A stretch of 50,434 nt of DNA from a virus: the IMG/VR virus record IMGVR_UViG_3300021961_006271, positions 1-50,434 of that record; one strand, given 5' to 3'. How positions within the stretch are numbered: the first letter of the stretch is position 1; each line of letters opens with the position of its first letter. The notes beneath the pieces were generated by a model. It saw only the letters and a list, made by a program, of their open reading frames with translations, searched no databases and had not been told where the DNA came from. This document shows positions 27,909-36,309 of this stretch, one piece after another. The position numbers and the translations under genes are program-made.

Positions 27909-28988
27909 ATGAAAAAAATAATCTTCTTATTAGCTCTCAGTATAAGCTTAAATACTTCAGCCCAAGTAAAAGAATTTTTTAAGTATTCAACTGTATATGG
28001 AACAGCATTTGTCTCACAGCCTGTACAAGATGCTTATGGGGACTGGTTTATTCCAAGAGAATGGTGGTTACAGCCACAGCCGGTAGAGAATCAGAATCCT
28101 TTCAATTATACTTACTCCTTAGGTATTCGTAAGATCGCCAGGTTTAAGTATGAAAATAGACCTACTATATTTTATGACGGGAGTGAAAAGAACATTTCAA
28201 CATCAACTAATATTGGAGCAGTTAACGGATGGGAATACTTACTCCATAGTGAACTTAACAGACAAATTGGACAAGTATATACAAATAATAATTATTTTTT
28301 AAGGTATTTAGGAAAACACTACATCGCTAAAGTAGAGCACTTTGATAATGGATTTGTTAACTTAAACTATACTTCAACTGATTTAAGATATAGACAGCCT
28401 GTCGGGAGTAAATTAAACCTCTCTTTAGGAGTTAACTTAAGAGATCATATGTACTACGGCATTGCTCCTATTAAAGCTTTCCTAGAAGACGGAGGCTCTT
28501 GGCTTTCTCTAGCATACGACGCCGGTTATTCAGACTACTCTGTTAATGTTGAATACGGAGACGGAACTACATATACTGAGTACCACTGGAGAAATAATGC
28601 AACAGGTGATACAATAGCGCTGTCCGACTGGGAGTTTAGAAGATTAATGTGGGACGATATTGCTGGCGATTACAATGATATGATGTTAGATTCTATAGGA
28701 GTTATGGGAACAATCTCACCAGTTGTAGGCTTAGACTTCTACCATACATCAGATAAATTCTGGTTACATGCTTGGGGAAGCATACTACCTTTTAATCAGC
28801 AAGCATACGGCGACACTGCTTATTTTTATGGAATAGCAAACCCAGGCTGGATTGACTACCAAGCCGGTTTTGTATCAGGCTGGTGGTTAACCAAACAGCT
28901 TGGCATTTATATTGAAGGTAGTAAGCAGCAATATTGGAATAGAAATTTGTACATGATAAAAGGAGGTATTAACTACCAATTTAGATAA
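27909..28988 (+). CDS. Exported outer-membrane beta-barrel-like protein (359 aa)
   Basis: A signal peptide (MKKIIFLLALSISLNTSAQ, cut near residue 19) is followed by alternating polar/aromatic strands throughout (YTYSLGIRKIARF, LNLSLGVNLRD, VSGWWLTKQLGIYIEGS) and an ending NYQFR close to the C-terminal aromatic motif of barrels, though Phe is second to last. No TonB plug is present. It is likely an integral outer-membrane or secreted protein, host-directed. Its position before lysis genes could point to exclusion or to release from the cell; both are inference. Confidence 0.7.
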   Translation: MKKIIFLLALSISLNTSAQVKEFFKYSTVYGTAFVSQPVQDAYGDWFIPREWWLQPQPVENQNPFNYTYSLGIRKIARFKYENRPTIFYDGSEKNISTSTNIGAVNGWEYLLHSELNRQIGQVYTNNNYFLRYLGKHYIAKVEHFDNGFVNLNYTSTDLRYRQPVGSKLNLSLGVNLRDHMYYGIAPIKAFLEDGGSWLSLAYDAGYSDYSVNVEYGDGTTYTEYHWRNNATGDTIALSDWEFRRLMWDDIAGDYNDMMLDSIGVMGTISPVVGLDFYHTSDKFWLHAWGSILPFNQQAYGDTAYFYGIANPGWIDYQAGFVSGWWLTKQLGIYIEGSKQQYWNRNLYMIKGGINYQFR

Positions 28989-28989
28989 G

Positions 28990-29265
28990 ATGGCTAGAGA
29001 GTTAAACGAAGAAACAGGCTTCACAGTATCTATTAAAACACTAGCCGGCATCGGTGTAGGTATTGCTACTGTAGTAGGTATGTGGTATGCACTTCAAGCT
29101 GATATTCAAGAAGCAAAAGAATTACCAGCTCCTAACATCACACGTACTGAGTATGATCTAAAAGATCAAATGATCAGAGAAACAATCATGAACACTCAAG
29201 ATGACGTTGAGGAGATTAAAAAGCAGTTAGATAAAATTGAAGATAGATTATTTGAAGGACGATGA
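28990..29265 (+). CDS. Membrane-anchored coiled-coil protein (91 aa)
   Basis: One hydrophobic helix (residues 15-33, TLAGIGVGIATVVGMWYAL) is followed by a charged coiled coil (about 60-90) with heptad spacing. The arrangement resembles phage inner-membrane lysis or spanin-like partners. The stop overlaps the next start (ATGA). The lysis role is inferred from position only. Confidence 0.65.
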   Translation: MARELNEETGFTVSIKTLAGIGVGIATVVGMWYALQADIQEAKELPAPNITRTEYDLKDQMIRETIMNTQDDVEEIKKQLDKIEDRLFEGR

Positions 29266-29645
29266 AAAAGTTATTATTAATAATGTTAGTTGTACTCTCC
29301 ACAGCTGTTTTTGGACAATCTAAAACAACTGCCCCAAAGTATTTAACTACAAGCAATTTTGAATCTTCAATCAATACAGGAGTAGTGGTAGTAGAATTTA
29401 CAGCACCTTTTGCGAACTCCTACAAGGATTGGAATAAAATTAAAGACTGTAAATATTACAGAGTTGATATTGAAAAGTACCCAGCTTTAAAAGATAAATA
29501 CAAAATCAGAGCACTTCCTACAGTTATCTTATTTAACAACGGTACTAAGGAAGATATGTGGAGAGGTAACATTATGCTTGAACTAGAACTAGACCCAGAA
29601 GAAATACAAGAGGCTATAGAGGACCTACTAAGTAACAAGTTCTAA
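29262..29645 (+). CDS. Exported thioredoxin-fold protein without the active-site cysteines
   Basis: The first 18 residues (MKKLLLIMLVVLSTAVFG) are a signal peptide. The rest follows the thioredoxin fold: VVVVEFTAPFANSYKDW where thioredoxin has the WCGPC segment, and a conserved cis-Pro RALPTVILFN. Both redox cysteines are replaced, so it is a structural rather than catalytic relative. It should act in the periplasm. It overlaps the coiled-coil protein by 4 nt. Confidence 0.8.
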   Translation: MKKLLLIMLVVLSTAVFGQSKTTAPKYLTTSNFESSINTGVVVVEFTAPFANSYKDWNKIKDCKYYRVDIEKYPALKDKYKIRALPTVILFNNGTKEDMWRGNIMLELELDPEEIQEAIEDLLSNKF

Positions 29646-29689
29646 GACATATTTATATCAAAGATTGTTCTACTAAAACTTGTTGCGGT

Positions 29690-29950
29690 ATGTTAAATTA
29701 CTTTAAAAGAAACTTTATGGCGTTCTCAGACATCTTTAAAGACGATAACACCTACAACGAAAAGAATATTGTAGGATTTGCATCTTTCGCGATCATGGCG
29801 ATCTTCGCTGCAGCTGACATTGTGACAGGTATTATGGGTATTGATTTAGTAATCTCTGATACAATCTTTAATTCTTTTGTAATTATTGTTCTTGGCTCAT
29901 TTGGCATCGACGGTGTTACTAAAATTTTTACTAAAAAAGACGAAGAGTAA
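29690..29950 (+). CDS. Small membrane protein, holin-like (86 aa)
   Basis: Two hydrophobic helices (about residues 31-50 and 58-75) are flanked by short charged ends. The N-terminal acidic segment (FKDDNTYNEKN) and C-terminal KKDEE tail are typical of small phage membrane proteins. It directly precedes the amidase gene, so a holin or antiholin role is likely. An alternative start is ATG 29717. Confidence 0.65.
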   Translation: MLNYFKRNFMAFSDIFKDDNTYNEKNIVGFASFAIMAIFAAADIVTGIMGIDLVISDTIFNSFVIIVLGSFGIDGVTKIFTKKDEE

Positions 29951-29952
29951 AT

Positions 29953-30873
29953 ATGGTACTAAAGGTTGGTTCAAAAGGTGAGCTTGTAAAAGACGTACAA
30001 GAAGTTATTGGCGTCCCCGCAGATGGTATCTTCGGCCCTGCTACAGCTGAGGCTGTTAAGAAGTGGCAAGCAGCCAACGGACTAACTGCCGACGGTATAG
30101 TTGGCAACGGAACACTAGGTAAGATGGGACTACTAGATACTGATAACAGCACCTCCTCTGCCATCCCAGAAAACGCTTCAGGTCTATATACAAAAAAACC
30201 TTACAAGGTAGATGATCTACAGATAGTAGAATATTTTATGCCTGCTGACGAATATAAGAAAGGTCCTATCAAAGCTGAATGGTTATTCCTACACCACACA
30301 GCAGGCTGGCACAACCCTTACAACACTATTAAAGCTTGGGATGCTGATAAGAACGGTCCAATCTCTACAGAATTTGTACTAGGAGGACCTTCTTGTAAAG
30401 GAAATGATGATCAATATGATGGTGAACTAGTACAAGCCTTCCCGGCAGGTAACTGGGGATATCATTTAGGTAAGAACGGTTCTCAAAAAATGCATATCAA
30501 CTCTGTTGGTATCGAGGTATGTAACTTTGGGTACGTTAAAGACGGAAAAACATACGCAGGAGCGACTGTAGACCCGTCACAAATTGTAACCCTGCCACAA
30601 GCATTTAAAGGCCATAAAACTTGGCACCGCTACTCTGATAAGCAAATTGAAGTTCTTAAAAAATGGATTCTTTTTATAGCTAAAAGAGACGGTATCGATG
30701 TTAGAGCCGGCTTACCTGCACTTATTAAACAGAAAGGTGCCGCAGCATTTGAGTTTAACGAAGATGCTTATTACGGTAAAGTAAAAGGCTTATGGACACA
30801 TACCAATACCAGAACAGATAAGTTTGATATGTTCCCTCAACCAGAACTATTAGACATGTTAATAAGCCTTTAA
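29953..30873 (+). CDS. Endolysin: N-acetylmuramoyl-L-alanine amidase with peptidoglycan-binding domain
   Basis: An N-terminal peptidoglycan-binding domain (residues 1-60; VGSKGELVKDVQEV...DGIFGPATAEAV...TADGIVGNGTLG) precedes an Amidase_2 catalytic domain from about 85. FLHHTAG (H113-114) contains the first zinc His, and GLWTHTNTRTDKFD has the second His with the C-terminal Asp-Lys catalytic region. The enzyme cuts between MurNAc and L-Ala of the host wall. There is no signal peptide, so it depends on a holin. The lysis genes surround it. Confidence 0.93.
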   Translation: MVLKVGSKGELVKDVQEVIGVPADGIFGPATAEAVKKWQAANGLTADGIVGNGTLGKMGLLDTDNSTSSAIPENASGLYTKKPYKVDDLQIVEYFMPADEYKKGPIKAEWLFLHHTAGWHNPYNTIKAWDADKNGPISTEFVLGGPSCKGNDDQYDGELVQAFPAGNWGYHLGKNGSQKMHINSVGIEVCNFGYVKDGKTYAGATVDPSQIVTLPQAFKGHKTWHRYSDKQIEVLKKWILFIAKRDGIDVRAGLPALIKQKGAAAFEFNEDAYYGKVKGLWTHTNTRTDKFDMFPQPELLDMLISL

Positions 30874-30874
30874 A

Positions 30875-31288
30875 ATGAAAACAAGTACCGTATTCCTATC
30901 AATACTTACAGCTTTAACCTTTATGTGCACCTACTTTATGGAGCTCACAATGAGCAATGCCGAACAATATTTAGCTCTAATAGCAGTTGTATTTATCGAT
31001 GGGTTCTTCGGCATCGCCGCAGGTATTAAAAGAGAAGGTTTTCAAACAAGAAAGGCTGTAAGAGTATTACAGAGAGCAGTAACGTGGGTAGCTTTCTTAA
31101 CAGTTGTGTTAATGGTAGAAAAAGGCTTTGCTGGAACAAACTGGCTATCAGAAACAATCATCGTACCTTTCATTATACTTCAATTACTTAGCGCATTAAA
31201 GAATGCCTCAATGGTAGGTATCATCAAAAGCGCTGACCTTAATAAGATCCTAGATAAGATCGATCTACACAAAGGAGATAGAAGCTAA
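30875..31288 (+). CDS. Holin family protein (137 aa)
   Basis: Three to four hydrophobic segments (about residues 5-22, 32-52, 68-88 and 94-112) and the pattern AVVFIDGFFGIAAGIKR...FQTRKAVRVLQ match the phage holin_4 type (about 130 residues). It lies one base after the amidase stop. The C-terminal 20 residues are charged. It would form the inner-membrane lesion that lets the amidase out. Confidence 0.82.
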   Translation: MKTSTVFLSILTALTFMCTYFMELTMSNAEQYLALIAVVFIDGFFGIAAGIKREGFQTRKAVRVLQRAVTWVAFLTVVLMVEKGFAGTNWLSETIIVPFIILQLLSALKNASMVGIIKSADLNKILDKIDLHKGDRS

Positions 31289-31289
31289 G

Positions 31290-31319
31290 TTGCTCGTTTA
31301 AATTATATTTCGTATCTTA
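31290..31319 (+). promoter_or_regulatory. Bacteroidota-type promoter after the lysis genes
   Basis: TTG at 31290-31292, a 20-base spacer ending ATTTCG, and TATCTTA at 31313-31319. The gene at 31344 follows with a leader of about 18 nt. Confidence 0.65.
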
Positions 31320-31343
31320 TAGTAAATATAATAGATACGGTAT

Positions 31344-31637
31344 ATGATACACATCCTACAGACCCTTACTGCTTTATTTGTTTTTACTATTCTAGTAGCA
31401 CCTATCGTGATGCTAACTATCTTGCTATTGCGAGGTACAAAGACTAAGACAGATACTCCTAAAGTATCAATCGATCAGATTGCTCAACTAGAACAGAACG
31501 ATAGCATTATTGTAGAAGATATCAATGAAGCTTTATCTGCCATTGCCGGACGTTTAGAAGCTATTGAAGAGCGACTAGATCGAGAAGAGCAGACAGTAAA
31601 AGGTTTTGCTAATAAAAAGAATCAAACAAACGATTAA
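31344..31637 (+). CDS. Membrane-anchored coiled-coil protein (97 aa)
   Basis: One N-terminal membrane helix (residues 4-28) is followed by a charged segment with a coiled coil (AIAGRLEAIEERLDREEQ). It resembles the protein at 28990 in design. A role in lysis or membrane attachment of phage factors is possible, but not supported by any motif. Confidence 0.65.
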   Translation: MIHILQTLTALFVFTILVAPIVMLTILLLRGTKTKTDTPKVSIDQIAQLEQNDSIIVEDINEALSAIAGRLEAIEERLDREEQTVKGFANKKNQTND

Positions 31638-31642
31638 GTTAT

Positions 31643-32002
31643 ATGTCAGAAGAAATAGTTAAGTACGGCCCAAGTGCTACCGAAATCCTCAAGAAAGAAT
31701 ATCCTACCATTCATGCTGGCTACATGGCTGTCATGGAAGAGCAAATGGAGTTATTTGCTAAGAAGCATCTTGACTACGGTATGCATAACATTACTGCTGG
31801 TACTAGTCTTAGCAGTAAAGAAGAAAGGTCTTTTGCTCTTACAGGGCTTTGGTATCGAATGAGCGATAAGATCAATCGCTGGAAGAACCTAATCATCAAC
31901 AATCGAGAAGTACAGAACGAAACTCTATCAGATACCTTTCAGGACATCTGCAACTACGCAATCATCTGCCAGTTGGTGGATAGAGGATTGTGGAAAAAAT
32001 AA
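31643..32002 (+). CDS. DUF1599 (nucleotide modification associated domain 1) protein
   Basis: The sequence KKHLDYGMHN, SFALTGLWYRMSDKINRWKNLI and DTFQDICNYAIICQL match the DUF1599/Nmad1 family, small helical proteins often found near nucleotide-modification genes. The length (119) fits. The exact reaction is unknown; a link to DNA base modification is suggested by the family name and by the deazaguanine genes elsewhere in the window. It starts five bases after the previous stop. Confidence 0.8.
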   Translation: MSEEIVKYGPSATEILKKEYPTIHAGYMAVMEEQMELFAKKHLDYGMHNITAGTSLSSKEERSFALTGLWYRMSDKINRWKNLIINNREVQNETLSDTFQDICNYAIICQLVDRGLWKK

Positions 32003-32005
32003 GTT

Positions 32006-32938
32006 ATGGCTAAAAAACTCCCTAAGGAGGTTACAGTAGTACAGGAGTATAAAGCAAGAAAGATTGACTACGGTACAGAGAAGAATATCTCTTTTAGTCA
32101 GATTCTACTTTACGATAGCTGTCAATACAAATGGTACCTAACTTACCCTAAGAAGTTAGCTCCATATAAGCCTTCTATTCATACAGTCTTTGGTACTGCT
32201 CTTCATGAGACGGTACAGGAGTGGTTAGATGTACTCTATAATCAAACAGTTAAAGCAGCTAATGAGATGGACCTATCTGAGCTACTCTTAGATAGAATGA
32301 GGAAGACTTATAAGAAGGAGCGTTACAATAACAGCAACGAAGACTTCACTACTCCTCAAACACTTCAAGAGTTCCATCAGGATGGAGTAGAGATCTTAAA
32401 CTACCTCAAGAAGAAACGAGCTATCTACTTCAGTACAAAGAATACTTACTTAGCAGGTATTGAAGTACCTATCCTTCAAGAGGTAAAGCCTGGAGTTATA
32501 TTCAAAGGTTTCATCGACTTAGTATTATATAATAGCTTTACAGGTAAGTATTTAATCTTAGACATCAAGACATCTACTAAAGGATGGAGCGATTATGAGA
32601 AGAAAGACGAGACTAAAGTATCTCAGATACTTCTCTACAAAGAGTACTTTGCTCAGCAATTCAATACTGACGTAGAGAATATAGACGTTGAGTACTTTAT
32701 TGTACGTCGAAAGCTTTACGGAGGCGACTTTATGCCTAAACGAGTTCAGGAGTTCAAGCCTGCTTCCGGAAAGATTAAACGAAAGAAGGCAATGGAGAAG
32801 GTTAACAGCTTTGTAGCACAAGCCTTTGACGACAACGGAAACTATCTTGAGAGAGAGTATCCTAAACAGCCTTCAAAGAGTAATTGTATGTTCTGTCCCT
32901 TTAAAGAAAATCCTCTGTGTAATGTAGCAGTAAAGTAG
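32006..32938 (+). CDS. PD-(D/E)XK nuclease, RecB/Cas4-like with Fe-S cysteines
   Basis: An N-terminal YDSCQYKWYL (Cys about residue 39) and a C-terminal SNCMFCPFKENPLC (three Cys) are the four cysteines of an iron-sulfur cluster, as in AddB- and Cas4-type nucleases. The catalytic core GFIDLVLYNSFTGKYLILDIKTS (about residues 170-195) holds the D...DxK motif, with Glu in GIEVP (about 155) and QILLY (about 214). It probably resects DNA ends in recombination or replication. There are no cas genes nearby, so it is not a CRISPR component. It starts at a TAAGTTATG junction. Confidence 0.9.
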   Translation: MAKKLPKEVTVVQEYKARKIDYGTEKNISFSQILLYDSCQYKWYLTYPKKLAPYKPSIHTVFGTALHETVQEWLDVLYNQTVKAANEMDLSELLLDRMRKTYKKERYNNSNEDFTTPQTLQEFHQDGVEILNYLKKKRAIYFSTKNTYLAGIEVPILQEVKPGVIFKGFIDLVLYNSFTGKYLILDIKTSTKGWSDYEKKDETKVSQILLYKEYFAQQFNTDVENIDVEYFIVRRKLYGGDFMPKRVQEFKPASGKIKRKKAMEKVNSFVAQAFDDNGNYLEREYPKQPSKSNCMFCPFKENPLCNVAVK

Positions 32939-32979
32939 ATTTTTAGATATTTATATATACATATATAATACTAAAGGCT

Positions 32980-33162
32980 ATGAACGAAAAGAAGCTAACC
33001 AGTGTAAGGGTTGAGCAAGAGTTATTTGAGCAGTTTAAGATTCAGTGCGTACGTCACAAATTTTCTTTTCAAAAGCTTGCCGATCGAGCAATTTTTCTCT
33101 ATCTTACAGATGATAGATTCCGAGAGAAGGTACACAATCAAAATGATATAAGTATCAAATAA
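32980..33162 (+). CDS. Ribbon-helix-helix DNA-binding protein (60 aa)
   Basis: The sequence TSVRVEQELFEQFKIQCVRH, then FSFQKLADRAIFLYL (residues 7-43) fits the Arc/MetJ-type beta strand and two helices. It is the right size for a small dimeric repressor. A short AT palindrome (TATATATACATATATA, about 32952-32967) in the upstream gap could be its operator; this is a guess. It heads the glycan island. Confidence 0.75.
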   Translation: MNEKKLTSVRVEQELFEQFKIQCVRHKFSFQKLADRAIFLYLTDDRFREKVHNQNDISIK

Positions 33163-34608
33163 ATGAACAGCAAATTAAGTTACGTTAAAAAAGAAGATCG
33201 AAAGAAGATCCTTCTGTTATCAGATGATATGAGACTACACTCCGGCATCGCTACGATGTCCAGAGAGATAGTAATACAAACCTCACATCACTTCAACTGG
33301 GTTAACCTAGGAGGAGCAATGAACCACCCAGATGATAAGAAAGCATTCGACCTATCGGCAGATGTTAACAAGCAAGTAGGTATCGAAGACTCGTACGTTA
33401 AGCTATATGCTACGTCAGGTTACGGTACTGCTGATATTGTTAGGGAACTTATTAGAGTAGAGAAACCAGATGCTATTCTACACTTTACTGATCCTAGATA
33501 CTGGACTTGGTTGTATGATATTGAAAGAGAGATTAGACAGACTATTCCTCTTCTATATCTAAACATTTGGGATGATTACCCTACTCCTCTTTACAATAAG
33601 AGCTTCTACGAGTGTTGTGATCTATTGATGGGTATCTCTAAACAGACTGTTAACATTAATAGAATGGTATTAGATGAAAAAGCTAAAGGTAAACTTATTA
33701 AGTATGTACCTCACGGCATCAATACAGACTTCTTCTCACCAGTCACAAAAGACTCTGACCAGTATGCTAAGTACTTAGAGTTTAGAAATAGTATCTTTGA
33801 AGGAAGAGATATTGAATTCGTTGTCTTCTGGAACTCTAGAAACATCCGTCGTAAGTCCCCGGGGGATGTTATTCTTTCTTACAGACAGTTCTGTGATCAG
33901 ATCGGACCAGAGAAGGCTAAGAAGTGTGCACTAGTAATGCATACACAAGCAGTAGATCAGAATGGTACAGACCTATATGCTGTTAGGGAAGCTATCTGCG
34001 ACCCAAGCTACGTAAATGTATTCTTCTCTCAGAACAAACTAGGAGCAGAGCAGATGAACTGGCTCTACAATATGGCTGATGTTACGATGTTGATCTCTTC
34101 TAATGAAGGATGGGGCCTATCTCTAACTGAGTCAATGACTGCTGGTACTATGATCATCGGTAACGTTACCGGAGGTATGCAAGACCAGATGAGGTTTATA
34201 GACGATGATGGAGAGTGGTATACACCTAATCCAGAGGTACCTTCTAATCATATGGCTACTTACTTAGAGCATGGTGAGTGGGCAGTACCTGTCTTCCCTT
34301 CTAATATCTCGCTAGTAGGTTCAGTACCTACTCCATACATCCACGATGACAGATGTGACTTTAGAGATGTAGCTCAAGCTATTCAAGAAATATATGAGCT
34401 ACCTAAAGAAGAAAGAGATCGTAGAGGTATGCTAGGTCATGACTGGGTACGTTCAGATGAAGCTAAGATGACAGCTGATGCAATGGGAGCAAATATCGCT
34501 CAATGTATCGAAGAGACGTTTGAAAGCTTTGTGCCACGTTCTAAGTACGACCTTATCAAGGTAGAAACTCTACCAGCAAGATATGTTAAACACGCAATGG
34601 TATACTAA
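33163..34608 (+). CDS. GT4-type glycosyltransferase (481 aa)
   Basis: GT-B fold glycosyltransferase: N-terminal KKILLLSDDMRLHSGIA and a C-terminal half with VPHGINTDFFSP and SSNEGWGLSLTESMTAGTM (family 4 EX7E-like motif, nucleotide-sugar contacts) and a GGMQDQ segment. The length is usual for the family. The acceptor is unknown. It begins a run of about twelve glycan-related genes on one strand with 1-4 nt overlaps, so a single operon is likely. Confidence 0.88.
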   Translation: MNSKLSYVKKEDRKKILLLSDDMRLHSGIATMSREIVIQTSHHFNWVNLGGAMNHPDDKKAFDLSADVNKQVGIEDSYVKLYATSGYGTADIVRELIRVEKPDAILHFTDPRYWTWLYDIEREIRQTIPLLYLNIWDDYPTPLYNKSFYECCDLLMGISKQTVNINRMVLDEKAKGKLIKYVPHGINTDFFSPVTKDSDQYAKYLEFRNSIFEGRDIEFVVFWNSRNIRRKSPGDVILSYRQFCDQIGPEKAKKCALVMHTQAVDQNGTDLYAVREAICDPSYVNVFFSQNKLGAEQMNWLYNMADVTMLISSNEGWGLSLTESMTAGTMIIGNVTGGMQDQMRFIDDDGEWYTPNPEVPSNHMATYLEHGEWAVPVFPSNISLVGSVPTPYIHDDRCDFRDVAQAIQEIYELPKEERDRRGMLGHDWVRSDEAKMTADAMGANIAQCIEETFESFVPRSKYDLIKVETLPARYVKHAMVY

Positions 34609-35870
34609 TGAGTAAGATAAATGTTACAATAAGCTGTCCGGTTGATACGTACAGCGGTTATGGAGCAAGAAGCAGAGACTTGGTTAAAGCTCTTTTAAAG
34701 ACAGGTAAGTACGATGTAAAGATTCTAAGCCAGCGCTGGGGTAATACTCGCTTTGGTTACTTAAAGGACCATAACGAAGTAGAGTTACTGTCACTTGTTA
34801 TACCTAACCTTACATCAAAGCCTCAAGTATGGATACAGGTAACTGTACCTAATGAATTCCAGCCTGTAGGTGAATATAACATCGGAGTTACTGCTGGTAT
34901 TGAGACTACGATCTGTGACCCTAGTTGGATTGAAGGACTGAATAGAATGAATCTTAATCTAGTCTCTTCTAATCATGCTAAGGAGACCTTTCAGCGCTCT
35001 AAGTTTAATGTCGAAGAAGGTGGACAGGTAAAAGGTACAGTAGAATTACAGAAGCCTATCGAGGTACTGCTTGAAGGAGCAGACTTAGAAAAGTACTTTA
35101 TCACTCCTTCTAACTTTAACCTATCTGGTGTTGAAGAAGACTTTGCTTTCTTATTTGTAGGACATTGGTTGCAAGGAGACTTTGCACAAGACAGAAAGAA
35201 TGTTGGCTATATGATCAAAGCCTTCTTAGAAGTATTTAAAAATAAAAAGAAACAACCAGCTCTTATTGTAAAGACTCAATCAGCTAACGCTTCCATCTTA
35301 GACAGAGATCAGATCTTAAAAAAGATAGATGAGATTAGAAGTACTGTTAGCGGCACTCTACCAAACATCTACGTACTTCACGGAGAGATGTCTGATCAAG
35401 AAGTTAACGAACTATACAACCACAAGAAGGTAAAAGCTATGGTTAGCTTTACTAAGGGTGAAGGCTTTGGACGTCCTCTATTAGAGTTCAGTCTGGTTAA
35501 CAAACCTATCATAGCCACAGGATGGTCAGGACATATTGACTTCTTAGATAGAGAATTTACTACTCTAGTAGGAGGTTCATTAACGAATGTACACCCAAGT
35601 GCAGTAGTTAAGAATATGATCTTGGCAGAGGCACAATGGTTTACTCCTGCAGATAGTGAAGCAGGATTAGCTCTACGTAACGTATTCGAAGACTATAAGA
35701 AGTACTCAGAGCTAGCTAAACGTCAAGGATATAAGTCACGTAATAACTTTAGCTTTGATAATATGGTAGAGCAATTAGATTCAATTCTATCAAAGAGTCT
35801 CCCGGCATTTGCTCAACAGGTAGAGTTAAAACTACCAACACTTTCACTTCCTAAACTACAAAAGATTTAA
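34608..35870 (+). CDS. GT4-type glycosyltransferase (420 aa)
   Basis: The product has an N-terminal SCPVDTYSGYGARSRDLVK donor-binding start and a C-terminal half with VLLEGADLEKYF, FLFVGHWLQGD and TKGEGFGRPLLEFSLVNKP, the GT4 acid/base and UDP/GDP-sugar binding region, then IATGWSGHIDFL. The start codon overlaps the stop of the previous gene by one base. It probably extends the same glycan as its neighbour. Confidence 0.88.
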   Translation: MSKINVTISCPVDTYSGYGARSRDLVKALLKTGKYDVKILSQRWGNTRFGYLKDHNEVELLSLVIPNLTSKPQVWIQVTVPNEFQPVGEYNIGVTAGIETTICDPSWIEGLNRMNLNLVSSNHAKETFQRSKFNVEEGGQVKGTVELQKPIEVLLEGADLEKYFITPSNFNLSGVEEDFAFLFVGHWLQGDFAQDRKNVGYMIKAFLEVFKNKKKQPALIVKTQSANASILDRDQILKKIDEIRSTVSGTLPNIYVLHGEMSDQEVNELYNHKKVKAMVSFTKGEGFGRPLLEFSLVNKPIIATGWSGHIDFLDREFTTLVGGSLTNVHPSAVVKNMILAEAQWFTPADSEAGLALRNVFEDYKKYSELAKRQGYKSRNNFSFDNMVEQLDSILSKSLPAFAQQVELKLPTLSLPKLQKI

Positions 35871-35871
35871 A

Positions 35872-36309
35872 ATGGAACAGTTAACTATTTGTAAGCGCTG
35901 TGGATCGAATGCCTGCTACGAACAGCAGGTAAGTGAAGAGGTTAAGACTTGGCTCTGTATGGGCTGTGGCTTTACTACCTCAACAGTAATGATTGAAAAC
36001 TCAGAGCCTATTAAAGCTATCTTAGAATCATCACCTGAATTGTATAAAGACCTTATGTATACAGATGCCGATGGATGTATCTGGGTACCTTCTACAATTA
36101 CTTTACCTAACAGAGGTATGGTATTTCTAGATGGAACATCAGCAACAGATTGGAAATGGGCTGCTGTTAGAGCAGTACCACTTCAAGAAGGCGATAAGAA
36201 GTTAAGTGAGAACCAAACTCATAGAATGGATATGCAGAACGTACAGCATTTTGCTGAACGAGACTTTATGGACGCTTTAGAAGTGATTGGATTTTTTGAA
36301 TTGTTATGA
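35872..36309 (+). CDS. Zinc-ribbon hypothetical protein (145 aa)
   Basis: Residues 7-33 contain two CxxC pairs (CKRCG and CMGCG) that form a zinc ribbon, followed by a mixed alpha/beta region. Such proteins occur between glycan genes in large phages and have no known role. It overlaps the next gene by 4 nt. Confidence 0.65.
   Translation: MEQLTICKRCGSNACYEQQVSEEVKTWLCMGCGFTTSTVMIENSEPIKAILESSPELYKDLMYTDADGCIWVPSTITLPNRGMVFLDGTSATDWKWAAVRAVPLQEGDKKLSENQTHRMDMQNVQHFAERDFMDALEVIGFFELL

Noticed and set aside
32006-32938. Cas4 / CRISPR component
   Set aside because: The nuclease has the Fe-S cysteines of the Cas4/AddB type, but there are no cas1/cas2 genes or repeat arrays anywhere in the window.
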